64,000 nucleotides of DNA, taken from Kitasatospora sp. NBC_00458 (GTDB lineage Bacteria; Actinomycetota; Actinomycetes; Streptomycetales; Streptomycetaceae). The notes below the pieces were generated by a model. It was given only the letters and a program-made list of their open reading frames with translations, searched no databases and was not told the origin of the DNA. Numbering within the stretch: position 1 is the stretch's first letter; the number at the start of each line of letters is the position of its first letter. Positions 33,062 through 41,874 of this stretch are shown here, piece after piece. The stretch covers positions 5,543,001 through 5,607,000 of the forward strand of contig NZ_CP107904.1 in the NCBI RefSeq assembly GCF_036013975.1, read 5' to 3'. The translations under genes were made by a program, and so were the position numbers.

Positions 33062-35520
33062 TGGCAGGCCTCGCAGGACTCGGGGTTCTCCAGGGAGCAG
33101 GCCAGCGCGGCCTCCTCCTCCGGGGTGAGGGTCGGGGTGCCGGCGCCGATCGGGCCGACGGGGACCGGGGCGGCGGCGCGGGCGGTCCCGGAGGCGGCCT
33201 GGGCGATCCGGGTCGCCGGGCGCGAGCGCAGGTAGTAGGTGGTCTTCAGACCGACCTTCCAGGCGTACGCGTACATCGAGCTGAGCTTGCCGATGGTCGG
33301 CGCGGCCATGAACAGGTTCAGCGACTGGCTCTGGTCGATGTACGGCATCCGGGCCGCGGCCAGGTCGATCAGCGCGCGCTGCGGCAGCTCCCAGGCGGTG
33401 CGGTACAGCGACCGGACCTCGGCGGGCAGCCAGCCGAGCTCCTGGACCGAGCCGTTGGCGTCGCGCAGCGCGTCCCGGGTCTGCTCGTCCCAGACGCCCA
33501 GCTCCTTGAGCTCGCGCACCAGGTACGGGTTGACCTGGAGGAACTCGCCGGAGAGGGTCTCGCGCTTGAACAGGTTGGAGACCTGCGGCTCGATGCACTC
33601 GTACACGCCGGCGATCGAGGCGATCGTCGCGGTCGGGGCGATCGCCAGCAGCAGCGAGTTGCGCAGGCCGGTGGTGGCGACGCGGGCGCGCAGCGCCTCC
33701 CAGCGGTCGGCCCACTCGGGCGCGGCGCTCGGGCTGTGCTTGCCTTCCAAGAAGTGGTCGATGTGCAGCTCGCCGCGGGCGGCGCGGGTCTCGGCGTACG
33801 CCTCGTGGCGGCCGAGCTGCTCGGCCAGGTCGGCGGAGCGCTCGTACGCGGTGAGCATGATGCGCTCGGCGATCAGCGTGGAGAGCCGCTTGGCCTCGGC
33901 GGAGTCGAAGTCCAGGCGGAGCTGGAAGAAGACGTCCTGGAGGCCCATCACGCCGAGGCCGACCGGGCGCCAGCGGGAGTTGGAGGCCCCGGCCTCGGGG
34001 GTCGGGTAGAAGTTGATGTCCACCACGCGGTCGAGGAAGGTGACGGCGGTGCGGACGGTGGAGTCCAGGCGGTCCCAGTCCATCGCGTTCAGCAGGTCGG
34101 CGGCGGTCGCGCCGGCGGCCACGTGGGCGCCGAGGTTGACCGAGCCGAGGTTGCAGACGGCGGTCTCGGAGTCGTCCGTGACCTCCAGGATCTCGGTGCA
34201 GAGGTTGGAGGAGTGGACGGTGCGGCCGGGCAGCGCGGTCTGGTTGGCGGCGCGGTTGGAGGCGTCCTTGAAGGTCATCCAGCCGTTGCCGGTCTGCGCC
34301 AGGGTGCGCATCATCCGGGCGTACAGGGTCTGCGCGGGGATGGTGCGGACGGCCTTGCCGGCCAGCTCGGCCTTCAGGTAGGCCTCGTCGAACTCGGCGC
34401 CCCACAGGTCGACCAGCTCGGGGACGTCGGCCGGGGAGAACAGCGACCAGTCGGCGTTGGCGTTGACCCGGCGCATGAACTCGTCCGGGATCCAGTGCGC
34501 CAGGTTCAGGTTGTGGGTGCGGCGCGCCTCCTCACCGGTGTTGTCGCGCAGCTCCAGGAACTCCTCGATGTCCGCGTGCCAGGTCTCCAGGTAGACGCAG
34601 GCCGCGCCCTTGCGGCGGCCGCCCTGGTTGACGGCGGCGACCGAGGAGTCGAGGGTGCGCAGGAACGGGACGATGCCGTTCGACTTGCCGTTGGTGCCCC
34701 GGATCAGCGAGCCGCGCGAGCGGATCCGCGAGTAGGAGAGGCCGATGCCGCCGGCGTGCTTGGAGAGCCGGGCGATCTGCGCGTACCGCGAGTAGATCGA
34801 GTCCAGGTTGTCCAGCGGGGAGTCCAGCAGGTAGCAGCTGGACATCTGCGGGTGCCGGGTGCCGGAGTTGAAGAGGGTCGGCGAGGAGGTCAGGTACTCC
34901 AGCCGGCTCATCAGGCGGTACAGCTCGGCCACCTCGCGCACCGACTGCTCGTTGTCGCCGACCGCCAGGCCACAGGCGACGCGGAGCAGGAAGTGCTGCG
35001 GGGTCTCGACGACCTTGCGGGTGATCGGGTGGCGCAGCAGGTAGCGGGACTGCACGGTGCGCAGGCCGAAGTACTCGAAGCGGTCGTCGCCGGCCGGGTC
35101 GATCAGGGCGTTCAGCGCGTCGGTGTGCTTGGCGACGAAGGCCGCGGTGGCGTCGCCGATCAGGCCCTCGGCGTGGCCGACCGTGATCGAGGTGGAGAAC
35201 GAGACCACGCCCTGGCTCGCCGCCTCGTCGACGATCTCCAGCGCGAGCAGCCGGGCCGCCAGCTTCGAGTACTGCGGGTCCTCGGCGATCATCGACGCGG
35301 AGGCGTCCACGGCCAGCCCGCGCAGCTCGGCGAAGTCCGATCCGGCGTGGCGGCCGCGCAGGGCGGCGGCGGCGACGTGGCCGGGGTCCACCTGGGGGAG
35401 GTCGGCGCTGCGGTCGGTCAGCAGTCGGAGGAGCGCGCCGCCCGGGTCGGAGACCGTCGGGGCGGTGGGGGCGGAGCTGGAACCCTGGGCGGGCAGGGTG
35501 ACTGAGGCAGCGGTGGTCAA
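33058..35520 (-). CDS. nrdA: Class Ia ribonucleotide reductase alpha subunit
   Basis: 820 aa, reduces ribonucleoside diphosphates. Catalytic-domain motifs: NSGTRHPQMSSCYL (active-site Cys), NLCTEI and CNLGSVNLG (Asn/Cys/Glu region), ALRDANGSVQELG, and the C-terminal redox pair CEAC (PESCEACQ). The first 85 residues lack the VxKRDG-type loop of a standard ATP-cone, so the overall activity site may be degenerate. The likely start is a TTG at 35520 with AGGAGAG upstream; no ATG/GTG fits better. Preceded by a cobalamin riboswitch. Confidence 0.93.
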   Translation of the reverse strand: MTTAASVTLPAQGSSSAPTAPTVSDPGGALLRLLTDRSADLPQVDPGHVAAAALRGRHAGSDFAELRGLAVDASASMIAEDPQYSKLAARLLALEIVDEAASQGVVSFSTSITVGHAEGLIGDATAAFVAKHTDALNALIDPAGDDRFEYFGLRTVQSRYLLRHPITRKVVETPQHFLLRVACGLAVGDNEQSVREVAELYRLMSRLEYLTSSPTLFNSGTRHPQMSSCYLLDSPLDNLDSIYSRYAQIARLSKHAGGIGLSYSRIRSRGSLIRGTNGKSNGIVPFLRTLDSSVAAVNQGGRRKGAACVYLETWHADIEEFLELRDNTGEEARRTHNLNLAHWIPDEFMRRVNANADWSLFSPADVPELVDLWGAEFDEAYLKAELAGKAVRTIPAQTLYARMMRTLAQTGNGWMTFKDASNRAANQTALPGRTVHSSNLCTEILEVTDDSETAVCNLGSVNLGAHVAAGATAADLLNAMDWDRLDSTVRTAVTFLDRVVDINFYPTPEAGASNSRWRPVGLGVMGLQDVFFQLRLDFDSAEAKRLSTLIAERIMLTAYERSADLAEQLGRHEAYAETRAARGELHIDHFLEGKHSPSAAPEWADRWEALRARVATTGLRNSLLLAIAPTATIASIAGVYECIEPQVSNLFKRETLSGEFLQVNPYLVRELKELGVWDEQTRDALRDANGSVQELGWLPAEVRSLYRTAWELPQRALIDLAAARMPYIDQSQSLNLFMAAPTIGKLSSMYAYAWKVGLKTTYYLRSRPATRIAQAASGTARAAAPVPVGPIGAGTPTLTPEEEAALACSLENPESCEACQ

Positions 35521-35689
35521 GGCGCTCTCTCCTGGCGGCGATCGGCGGCTGTGGATCGGGGTACCGGGCCGTTCGGGGCAGGGGAGGACGGCGCGGGCGC
35601 CCTGGGCGTCGCGCGGCGTGTCGTCCCCGGCCCGCCCGCGAGGCCCGGAAGGTGGTGCTCGTGCTGGGGCCTCTGCGGGGAGGCGCTCG

Positions 35690-35800
35690 CACACCGTCGG
35701 CAGGTACTCGGACTCGCGGGCCCCGTCGGGGGCGGCCGCTCACCGCTGCGGGGCAGTCCCGGACTCGCACCGGGTTCCCCTGCGTCGACAGCAGGATTGA
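35690..35800 (-). ncRNA. Cobalamin (B12) riboswitch controlling nrdAB
   Basis: On the minus strand the conserved core is visible: GGGAACCCGGTGCGAGTCC followed by GGGACTGCCCCGCAGCGGTGA (rc of about 35739-35781) and later GAGTACCTGCCGAC (35696-35709). A pairing of 35779-35789 with 35696-35704 closes the element. It lies 170 nt before the nrdA start. In Streptomyces this riboswitch shuts off the class Ia enzyme when B12 is available for the class II enzyme. Between riboswitch and gene the sequence is GC-rich with no reading frame; the other side (35800-35977) holds only promoter-like sequence. Confidence 0.9.
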
Positions 35801-35977
35801 GCATACATCTAGTGGTGCTCTCCCGATGCGACACCACATGTTGTGCAGCGCGGCGTGTTGGCCCGATGACGGCTGGTACCGGGGCGGGGGTCCGGACACC
35901 CGCCCGGAGCCGTGTTCTGAAACGGATTGGTCACCGGATCGACCCCTCGTCCGGTGCATGCCCTACGATCTCGGCAC

Positions 35978-37120
35978 ATGAGCGAGGGAACGGGCGCTCC
36001 GGGGGATCGGGCCAGTCGGGCCGTGCCGCCGGAGCAGGGTCAGCAGCCTGGGGCACCGGGGCCGGCGCCCCAGCACGGTCAGCCGCCGGTGCCGCCGCCC
36101 GGCGGGTTCGGGCCGCCTGCGACGCCGTACGTCCAGCCGGGGGCGGGGGTGCCGCCGCAGGGACCGCCGCCGGTGTTGCCGCAGGTGCCGTCCGGCTCGG
36201 TGCCGTACCCGCAGCCGGGTCCGCAGCCGGGCCCGCAGCAGGGTCACCAGCCGGGTCCGCAGCAGGGTCCGCAGCAGGGTCTCCCGCCGCAGGCGCAGTC
36301 GGTCGCCGGCGCTCCGACGCAGTTCGTCCAGTGGTCCCCGCAGGGCGGTGGGCCGCAGCCGGTCGCGCCGTCGTCCGCCGAGCCGGACTGGAACGCGATG
36401 GCGGACCGGCACGCCACCGATGCGCGCCGGCGCAAGCGCCTGTGGATCGGCGCGGTCGTGGTGGCGGCCGTCCTGGTCGGCGGGATCGTCGGGGCCGGGG
36501 TGTGGATCAACGGCAGGGACAAGGGCGGCGACGACCCGCAGCCGGTCGCGAGCTCGTCCACCGCGGGCGGTCCGTCCGCCACGGGCACTCCCACCGAGCA
36601 GGCGGTGGCGGCCATCTCCGACGCCGCCACCGACAAGCTGCCGGTCGACGCCGCGACGCTGTTCCCGGACCAGACCCGGACCATCGACGGCAAGGTGTGG
36701 ACCCGTCAGGTGACCGGGTCGACCGCACCCTGCTCCAAGGCGACCACCGGCGGGCTCGGCCTCGCGCTCGGCGACGACACCTGCCGTTCGCTGGTCCGCG
36801 CGACGTACGTCAACGGAGAGAGCGCCGTCACGGTCGGCATCGCGGTCTTCGACAACAAGGCCGGTGCGGACCGGGCGCTCGGCCGGCACGCGGGCCTGAT
36901 CCAGGGTCTGTCGGGCACCGGCGTCGCGATGTTCTGCGTGACCGACAAGTCGGGCTGCACCGAGACGCACGCGTCGATCGGCCGCTTCGGCTACTTCACG
37001 GTGGCGGGCTCGCTGAAGCAGGGCGCGGACCAGAGCGACCAGATCGCGGCGGCCGCGGCCGCCCCGCTGGCGGGGCGCGCCAAGGAGGTCCTGCTGGGCC
37101 GCGGCGGTCGCAGCGGCTGA
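35978..37120 (+). CDS. Pro/Gln-rich single-pass membrane protein, unknown
   Basis: 380 aa. Residues 1-140 are a disordered cytoplasmic Pro/Gln/Gly region with imperfect PGPQQG repeats; RRRKRLWIGAVVVAAVLVGGIVGAGVWI (around 153-178) is a stop-transfer helix; the C-terminal 190 residues form an extracytoplasmic domain with four cysteines (APCSK, DTCRS, MFCVT, SGCTE) that could make two disulfides. This layout is common for actinobacterial cell-envelope proteins. ATG at 35978. Its relation to the downstream glycan cluster (128 bp away, own promoter-like TAGGAT at 37168) is uncertain. Confidence 0.8.
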   Translation: MSEGTGAPGDRASRAVPPEQGQQPGAPGPAPQHGQPPVPPPGGFGPPATPYVQPGAGVPPQGPPPVLPQVPSGSVPYPQPGPQPGPQQGHQPGPQQGPQQGLPPQAQSVAGAPTQFVQWSPQGGGPQPVAPSSAEPDWNAMADRHATDARRRKRLWIGAVVVAAVLVGGIVGAGVWINGRDKGGDDPQPVASSSTAGGPSATGTPTEQAVAAISDAATDKLPVDAATLFPDQTRTIDGKVWTRQVTGSTAPCSKATTGGLGLALGDDTCRSLVRATYVNGESAVTVGIAVFDNKAGADRALGRHAGLIQGLSGTGVAMFCVTDKSGCTETHASIGRFGYFTVAGSLKQGADQSDQIAAAAAAPLAGRAKEVLLGRGGRSG

Positions 37121-37248
37121 CCGCGGGACCGGGGGAAGGCTGAGTCGGGAGGCCGGGGGCGGTCCGATAGGATGACCGCCGCCGGGGGGAGGGATGCACT
37201 CTCCACGGCCGCCCTGGTGGGGAATCAGCGAGCAGGAGGTACCGCGCG

Positions 37249-38847
37249 GTGAGCGCTGCCGTCAATGCGACCAGCAGACGGCGCAGAGCGGCGGGCCGCA
37301 GACGCGGACAGGGGGAGCCTGTTCCGGCGATGCTGCTCCCGGCGCCGCCCACTTCCCAGGAGAAGTACAGCTACACCGTCCGGCACCAGTGGGTGTTGAC
37401 CCTGTGTTCGGTGGTGAGTTTCGGCTGCCTGGTGGTCAGCCAGGCCGAGCTGTACTCGCTCGGGTCGTGGTTCTGGCTCTGCGTCCCGTTCCTGTTCTTC
37501 ACGGTCGTCTACTACGTGGTGTCGCTGCGCGTGAACAGCTTCACGCCCAACTTCGACATCAGGGAGCACCGCCGGCTGGTCCGGCAGTGGAGCCCTGACA
37601 CCCACCCGACGGTGGACGTGTTCCTGCCGGTCTGCGGCGAGCCGATCGAGGTGCTGCACAACACCTGGACGTACGTCCGCAAGATGGCGGAGCACTACCC
37701 GGGCCTGGTCATGCCGTACGTCCTGGACGACGCGGCGAGTCCGGAGGTCGAGGCGATGGCCGCCGACTTCGGGTTCCGGTACGGCGTGCGGGAGAACCGC
37801 GGCTGGTTCAAGAAGGCCGGCAACCTGCACTACGGCTTCGGGCGCTCCGACGGCGAGTTCATCCTCATCCTGGACGCGGACTTCGCGCCCCGGCACGACC
37901 TGCTGCACGAGGTGCTGCCGTACCTGCAGCGCAACCCGAAGCTGGGCATCGTCCAGTCGCCGCAGTTCTTCCGGGTGCTGGACTCGCAGAACTGGATCGA
38001 GCGCGGCGCCGGCGCCATCCAGGAGCTCTTCTACCGCTCGGTCCAGGTCGCCCGGCAGCGCAACGACGGCGCGATCTGCGTCGGCAGCTGCGCGGTCTAC
38101 CGGCGGGCCGCGCTGGTGGAGAACGGCGGCACCACGCTGATCGCCCACTCCGAGGACGTGCACACCGGCTTCGACCTGCGGGCCCTCGGCTGGGACCTGC
38201 AGTACATTCCCGTGGCCCTGTCCACCGGCGTCTGCCCGGACAACGCCGGGGCGTTCCAGAACCAGCAGTACCGCTGGTGCATGGGGTCGATGTCGCTGAT
38301 GACGAGCCGCAAGTTCTGGAACACCGACCTCGACTTCACCACGCGGCTCTGCTACGTCTCCGGGTTCCTCTACTACATCCACACCGCGCTGCTGACCTTC
38401 GCGCTGCCGATGCTGCCGATCATGCTGCTGCTCTGGCGGCCGGACCTGCTGAAGGTCGAGCACCTGGTGCTGGTCATCCCCAGCCTGGTGTACGCCACCC
38501 TGATCTTCCCGCTCTGGCACCGGGCGCCGTACCGGCTGGAGGCCTGGGCCGGCCGGATGATGTACGGCTGGGCGCACTTCTTCGCGGTCTGGGACCTGGT
38601 TCGGGGCCGCCAGCGGGGCTGGCAGCCGACCGGTTCCAGCAAGGCCAAGAACCGGCAGCGGCGGTTCTGGGCCGGCGTCATCGTCTGGGGCGGCGGCTCC
38701 GCGCTGGTCTGGGTGGTCGCCGCGGTCTACCGGATGTTCACGCTGAACCCGCTGGACTTCGCCCTGGTGCTCTCCTCAGGCCTGTTCTACGCGGTGACGG
38801 TCGGCCGCATCCTCATCCAGCCCCGATCCCAGGACGCCCCGGCATGA
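37249..38847 (+). CDS. BcsA-like processive family-2 glycosyltransferase (polysaccharide synthase)
   Basis: 532 aa. Two N-terminal helices (about 48-65, 73-92), a cytosolic GT-A domain, then four or five helices (385-410, 418-440, 475-495, 500-525). The processive signature is complete: D160/D161 (VLDDAAS), D209-x-D211 (LDADFAP), E302-D303 (SEDVHTG) and Q339-x-x-R342-W343 (QQYRW). This is the cellulose/hyaluronan synthase pattern; there is no PilZ domain, so no direct c-di-GMP control. AGGAGGT lies 10 nt before the GTG. First of four tightly coupled genes. Confidence 0.9.
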   Translation: MSAAVNATSRRRRAAGRRRGQGEPVPAMLLPAPPTSQEKYSYTVRHQWVLTLCSVVSFGCLVVSQAELYSLGSWFWLCVPFLFFTVVYYVVSLRVNSFTPNFDIREHRRLVRQWSPDTHPTVDVFLPVCGEPIEVLHNTWTYVRKMAEHYPGLVMPYVLDDAASPEVEAMAADFGFRYGVRENRGWFKKAGNLHYGFGRSDGEFILILDADFAPRHDLLHEVLPYLQRNPKLGIVQSPQFFRVLDSQNWIERGAGAIQELFYRSVQVARQRNDGAICVGSCAVYRRAALVENGGTTLIAHSEDVHTGFDLRALGWDLQYIPVALSTGVCPDNAGAFQNQQYRWCMGSMSLMTSRKFWNTDLDFTTRLCYVSGFLYYIHTALLTFALPMLPIMLLLWRPDLLKVEHLVLVIPSLVYATLIFPLWHRAPYRLEAWAGRMMYGWAHFFAVWDLVRGRQRGWQPTGSSKAKNRQRRFWAGVIVWGGGSALVWVVAAVYRMFTLNPLDFALVLSSGLFYAVTVGRILIQPRSQDAPA

Positions 38848-39926
38848 CCCTCCCCACCCGCACCGCCCGTGACGGCCGCCGGGCGCGTGCCGCCCTGGCC
38901 CGCGCCCTCGTGGCGGCCCTGCTGGTACTCCCGCTGGCGGCCTGCGACCTGCTCGGGGAGAAGCCGCTCGGCCCCGCGGCGGCGGCCGTCGCCGCCGCGC
39001 CCTCCCCGGGGGGTACGACCGGCGCCGCCCCGACCGCCGTGGCCGCTCCGTCGACGCCCGCCACCGCGCTGCCGTACGACGTCCGGCCGCTGCTCAAGCC
39101 GGCCAAGAAGTACCTGGGTGTCGCCGTCGACGGGGCCCCGCAGTCGATGGCCGGCGTGGACGAGTTCGCCGGGCGGATCGGCAAGCGGCCGAACATCGTC
39201 GAGTACTACTCGGGCTGGGGCGACGAGTACGACGTCAAGGGCGTGACCAACGCGTGGCAGGGCGGCGCGCTGCCGTTCATCGCCTGGGAGCCCTACAAGA
39301 CGCCGCTGGCGGACATCGCCGCGGGCAAGTACGACGACTACGTCAAGCGCTACGCGGCGGCCGTCCGCAACACCAACGTGCCGGTCGCGATCAGCTTCGC
39401 CCACGAGTTCAACGGCACCTGGTACGACTGGGGCACCAAGACCACCACGGCGGCCGACTTCGTCGCCGCCTACCGGCACCTGCACGACGTGTTCACCCAG
39501 CTCGGAGTCGGCCAGGTGATCTGGGTCTGGAGCCCGAACAGCATCAACCCGGTGCCGGCGGTCGCGCTCAAGCCCTACTACCCCGGCGACACCTACGTCG
39601 ACTGGGTGGGCATCGTCGCCTACTACACGCATCTGGAAGCCGGCACCTTCGACACCCTCTACACGCCCACCCTCACGCAGATCCGCACCTTCACCAACAA
39701 GCCGTGGATCATCGCCGAGACGGGCTCCGAACCGGGTGCCCGCAAGGTGTCCGACATCTACAACCTCGCCGCGAACGTGATCAAGCGTCCCGACTGCCTG
39801 GGCTTCATCTGGTTCAACCTCAACAAGGAGGTCGACTGGCGGATCGAGGGTGATCCGCAGTCCCAGAGCGCGTTCAAGCAGGCGGTGTCCGACGGCCGCT
39901 ACAGCTTCGACGTGAAGAGCCCCTGA
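38844..39926 (+). CDS. GH26-like glycoside hydrolase lipoprotein
   Basis: 360 aa. A lipoprotein signal ends in LAAC with C34 as lipid site, then a 40-residue Ala/Pro/Thr linker and a (beta/alpha)8 domain. Sequence agrees with GH26 (beta-mannanase-type): FAHEFNGTWYDWG gives the acid/base E188, and IIAETGSEPG the nucleophile E292, with VIWVWSPNS in between. The ATG overlaps the synthase stop (ATGA). By analogy with BcsZ next to BcsA, it probably trims or releases the polymer made by the upstream synthase; the GH26 fold hints at a beta-mannan-like or mixed-linkage glucan product. Confidence 0.82.
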   Translation: MTLPTRTARDGRRARAALARALVAALLVLPLAACDLLGEKPLGPAAAAVAAAPSPGGTTGAAPTAVAAPSTPATALPYDVRPLLKPAKKYLGVAVDGAPQSMAGVDEFAGRIGKRPNIVEYYSGWGDEYDVKGVTNAWQGGALPFIAWEPYKTPLADIAAGKYDDYVKRYAAAVRNTNVPVAISFAHEFNGTWYDWGTKTTTAADFVAAYRHLHDVFTQLGVGQVIWVWSPNSINPVPAVALKPYYPGDTYVDWVGIVAYYTHLEAGTFDTLYTPTLTQIRTFTNKPWIIAETGSEPGARKVSDIYNLAANVIKRPDCLGFIWFNLNKEVDWRIEGDPQSQSAFKQAVSDGRYSFDVKSP

Positions 39927-41872
39927 TGACGCCCTCCCCCACGCCCCGCAGCCGCCGCCGGATCCCCGGCCCGCGTCCACAGGGCGCGGCCGCCGCCCCC
40001 GAGGGCGCCGGGTCGGTCGGTCTGCGTCCCGCCGACGACCGGCCCGCCGACGACCGGCCCGCCGACGACAGGCCCGTCGACGACCGGCCCGCCGACGACC
40101 CGTCGCCCGGTGAGGCGTCCGCCGCCGAGGCGCCGAACCGGGTGCCCGACACCGGTGGCTCGTGGTTCGAGAGCCGCCATCCGTCGCCGCCCTCCCGGCA
40201 CCGGGGGGAGCGGTCGGGGGAAGGCGACCGGTCCACCGGGGAGGACCGGAGCGACGACGACCGGAGCGACGACGAGCCGTACCCCGATCCGGACGCCGAG
40301 GACACCGACGCCGACGCCGGCCCGCCCGACGGGCCCGGCTACACCCTGCCGTCGGTGCCCGAGGCCAGCTGGAGGCTCGACTCCGGCCGCCGCCGCTCGT
40401 GGATCAGCCGCGCGCTGCTGCTGGTCATCCTGCTGATCCAGACCGCGATGTCCGTGCGCCTGTCGAACACCGCGTTCCAGGACGAGGCGCTCTACATGTA
40501 CGCGGGGCACGCGCAGCTCTCGCACTGGCTCTACGACACCCCCGTCCCGAAGGACTACAACACCTACTTCTCCGGCGCGCCGACGCTGTACCCGATCGCG
40601 GCCGCGGTGCTGGAGAACCACTTCGGCATGCTCGGGGTCCGCCTGTTCAGCCTGTTCTGCATGCTGGGCACGACCTCGCTGCTCTACGGCTCGACCCGGC
40701 GGCTGTTCAACGAGCGGGTCGCGCTCGGCGCCGCGGCGATGTTCGCGGTGACCCAGTCGACCGTGGTGCTCGGCTTCTTCGCCACCTACGACGCCCCGGC
40801 GGTGCTGCTGCTCGCCCTGGCGGTCTGGGTCGTGGTGCGCACCGACCGGGCCCCCGCGGCCGCCGTCCTCGCCGCCGCGCCGGTCATGGTGCTCGCGGTC
40901 GGACTGAAGTACGCCTCGGCGCTCTACCTCCCCAGCCTGGTGCTGCTGGCCGTGCTGACCGGGCGGCGCAACCGCAACCGCCAGCCGCTGCTGCGCGGCG
41001 TCCTGCTCGCGGGCGGCGCGGGCGGCCTGCTCTGGCTGGGGATGACCTTCACCGACGTCCTCAAGGGCGTCCGGGCCACCACCACCCAGCGCGCCCACGG
41101 CACCGAGCCCTGGACCGAGCTGGCCCGCCAGTGCGTGGAGTTCGGCGGCCTGATGTTCGTCACCGCGGTCGGCGGCGCGATCGCGTACGCGCTGCGCGGC
41201 CGGATGAACGAGTCGCCGCTGGTGCGCACGATGACCGGGCCCGGCCGCCGCCGCCGGATCCTCCTCGGCCTGCTGCTGACCGGGACGGCGCTGCTCGCCC
41301 CGGCCTACCAGATGCACCTCAACACCTCGGTGGCGCTGTACAAGCACCTCGGCTTCGGCCTGCTGTTCGCCGCGCCGATGGCCGGCATCGGCCTGGCCCG
41401 CCTGGTCGGTCCGCACTTCCGGCACCCGCAGCTGGGGATCCTGCTCTGGGTGGTGGCGCTCGCCCTCGGGCTGAGCCAGTCGACCTGGCGGTTCGACACC
41501 TGGCCCGACTCCACCCGGATGACCGAGGTGGTGCGCCAGCACGTGAGCCCCACCGGCCGGTACCTGGCCTCGGCCGACAACGTCCCGGTCTACTACACCC
41601 GCGATCTGACCCTGCAGAGCCAGTGGACGTCCACCTACGGCATCGGGTACGTCGACAAGGCGGGCACGCTGCACACCGGCGACGACGGCTACCGGACGGC
41701 GATCGCCGACGGCTGGTTCGACCTCGTGGTGCTGGACGGCGTCGCCACCCCGGACACCGACCGGGTGGTGGCGGAGGCGATCACGGAGAGTCCGCACTAC
41801 CGACTCCTCGGACGCATTCCCTTCACACACGTCGGTGGAACCGGGTACTACCGGATCTGGGTCAGACAGTAG
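39926..41872 (+). CDS. GT-C membrane glycosyltransferase (PMT/ArnT-like)
   Basis: 648 aa. Residues 1-150 are a disordered, acidic, Pro-rich cytoplasmic region with a PADDR tandem repeat; from 155 on there are about eleven helices, beginning ALLLVILLIQTAMSVRL. The first extracytoplasmic loop has FQDEALYMYAGH, the acidic catalytic site of GT-C enzymes that use polyprenyl-phosphate sugars, and the late loop LASADNVPVYYTRD is typical. Start and previous stop share one base (TGATG). Probably glycosylates an envelope polymer or protein together with the neighbouring genes. Confidence 0.83.
   Translation: MTPSPTPRSRRRIPGPRPQGAAAAPEGAGSVGLRPADDRPADDRPADDRPVDDRPADDPSPGEASAAEAPNRVPDTGGSWFESRHPSPPSRHRGERSGEGDRSTGEDRSDDDRSDDEPYPDPDAEDTDADAGPPDGPGYTLPSVPEASWRLDSGRRRSWISRALLLVILLIQTAMSVRLSNTAFQDEALYMYAGHAQLSHWLYDTPVPKDYNTYFSGAPTLYPIAAAVLENHFGMLGVRLFSLFCMLGTTSLLYGSTRRLFNERVALGAAAMFAVTQSTVVLGFFATYDAPAVLLLALAVWVVVRTDRAPAAAVLAAAPVMVLAVGLKYASALYLPSLVLLAVLTGRRNRNRQPLLRGVLLAGGAGGLLWLGMTFTDVLKGVRATTTQRAHGTEPWTELARQCVEFGGLMFVTAVGGAIAYALRGRMNESPLVRTMTGPGRRRRILLGLLLTGTALLAPAYQMHLNTSVALYKHLGFGLLFAAPMAGIGLARLVGPHFRHPQLGILLWVVALALGLSQSTWRFDTWPDSTRMTEVVRQHVSPTGRYLASADNVPVYYTRDLTLQSQWTSTYGIGYVDKAGTLHTGDDGYRTAIADGWFDLVVLDGVATPDTDRVVAEAITESPHYRLLGRIPFTHVGGTGYYRIWVRQ
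40028..40102 (+). repeat. 15-bp coding tandem repeat (PADDR)
   Basis: Five consecutive 15-bp units, consensus CCCGCCGACGACCGG (starts 40028, 40043, 40058, 40073, 40088), encode PADDR-type pentapeptides in the disordered N-terminus of the GT-C protein. Variation in copy number would keep the frame. Confidence 0.9.
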
Positions 41873-41874
41873 CG

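Noticed and set aside
37211..37240. GGAAT before the glycan synthase as a sigma-R promoter
   Set aside because: No GTT at the required 18-19 nt spacing; the sequence instead holds the ribosome binding site.
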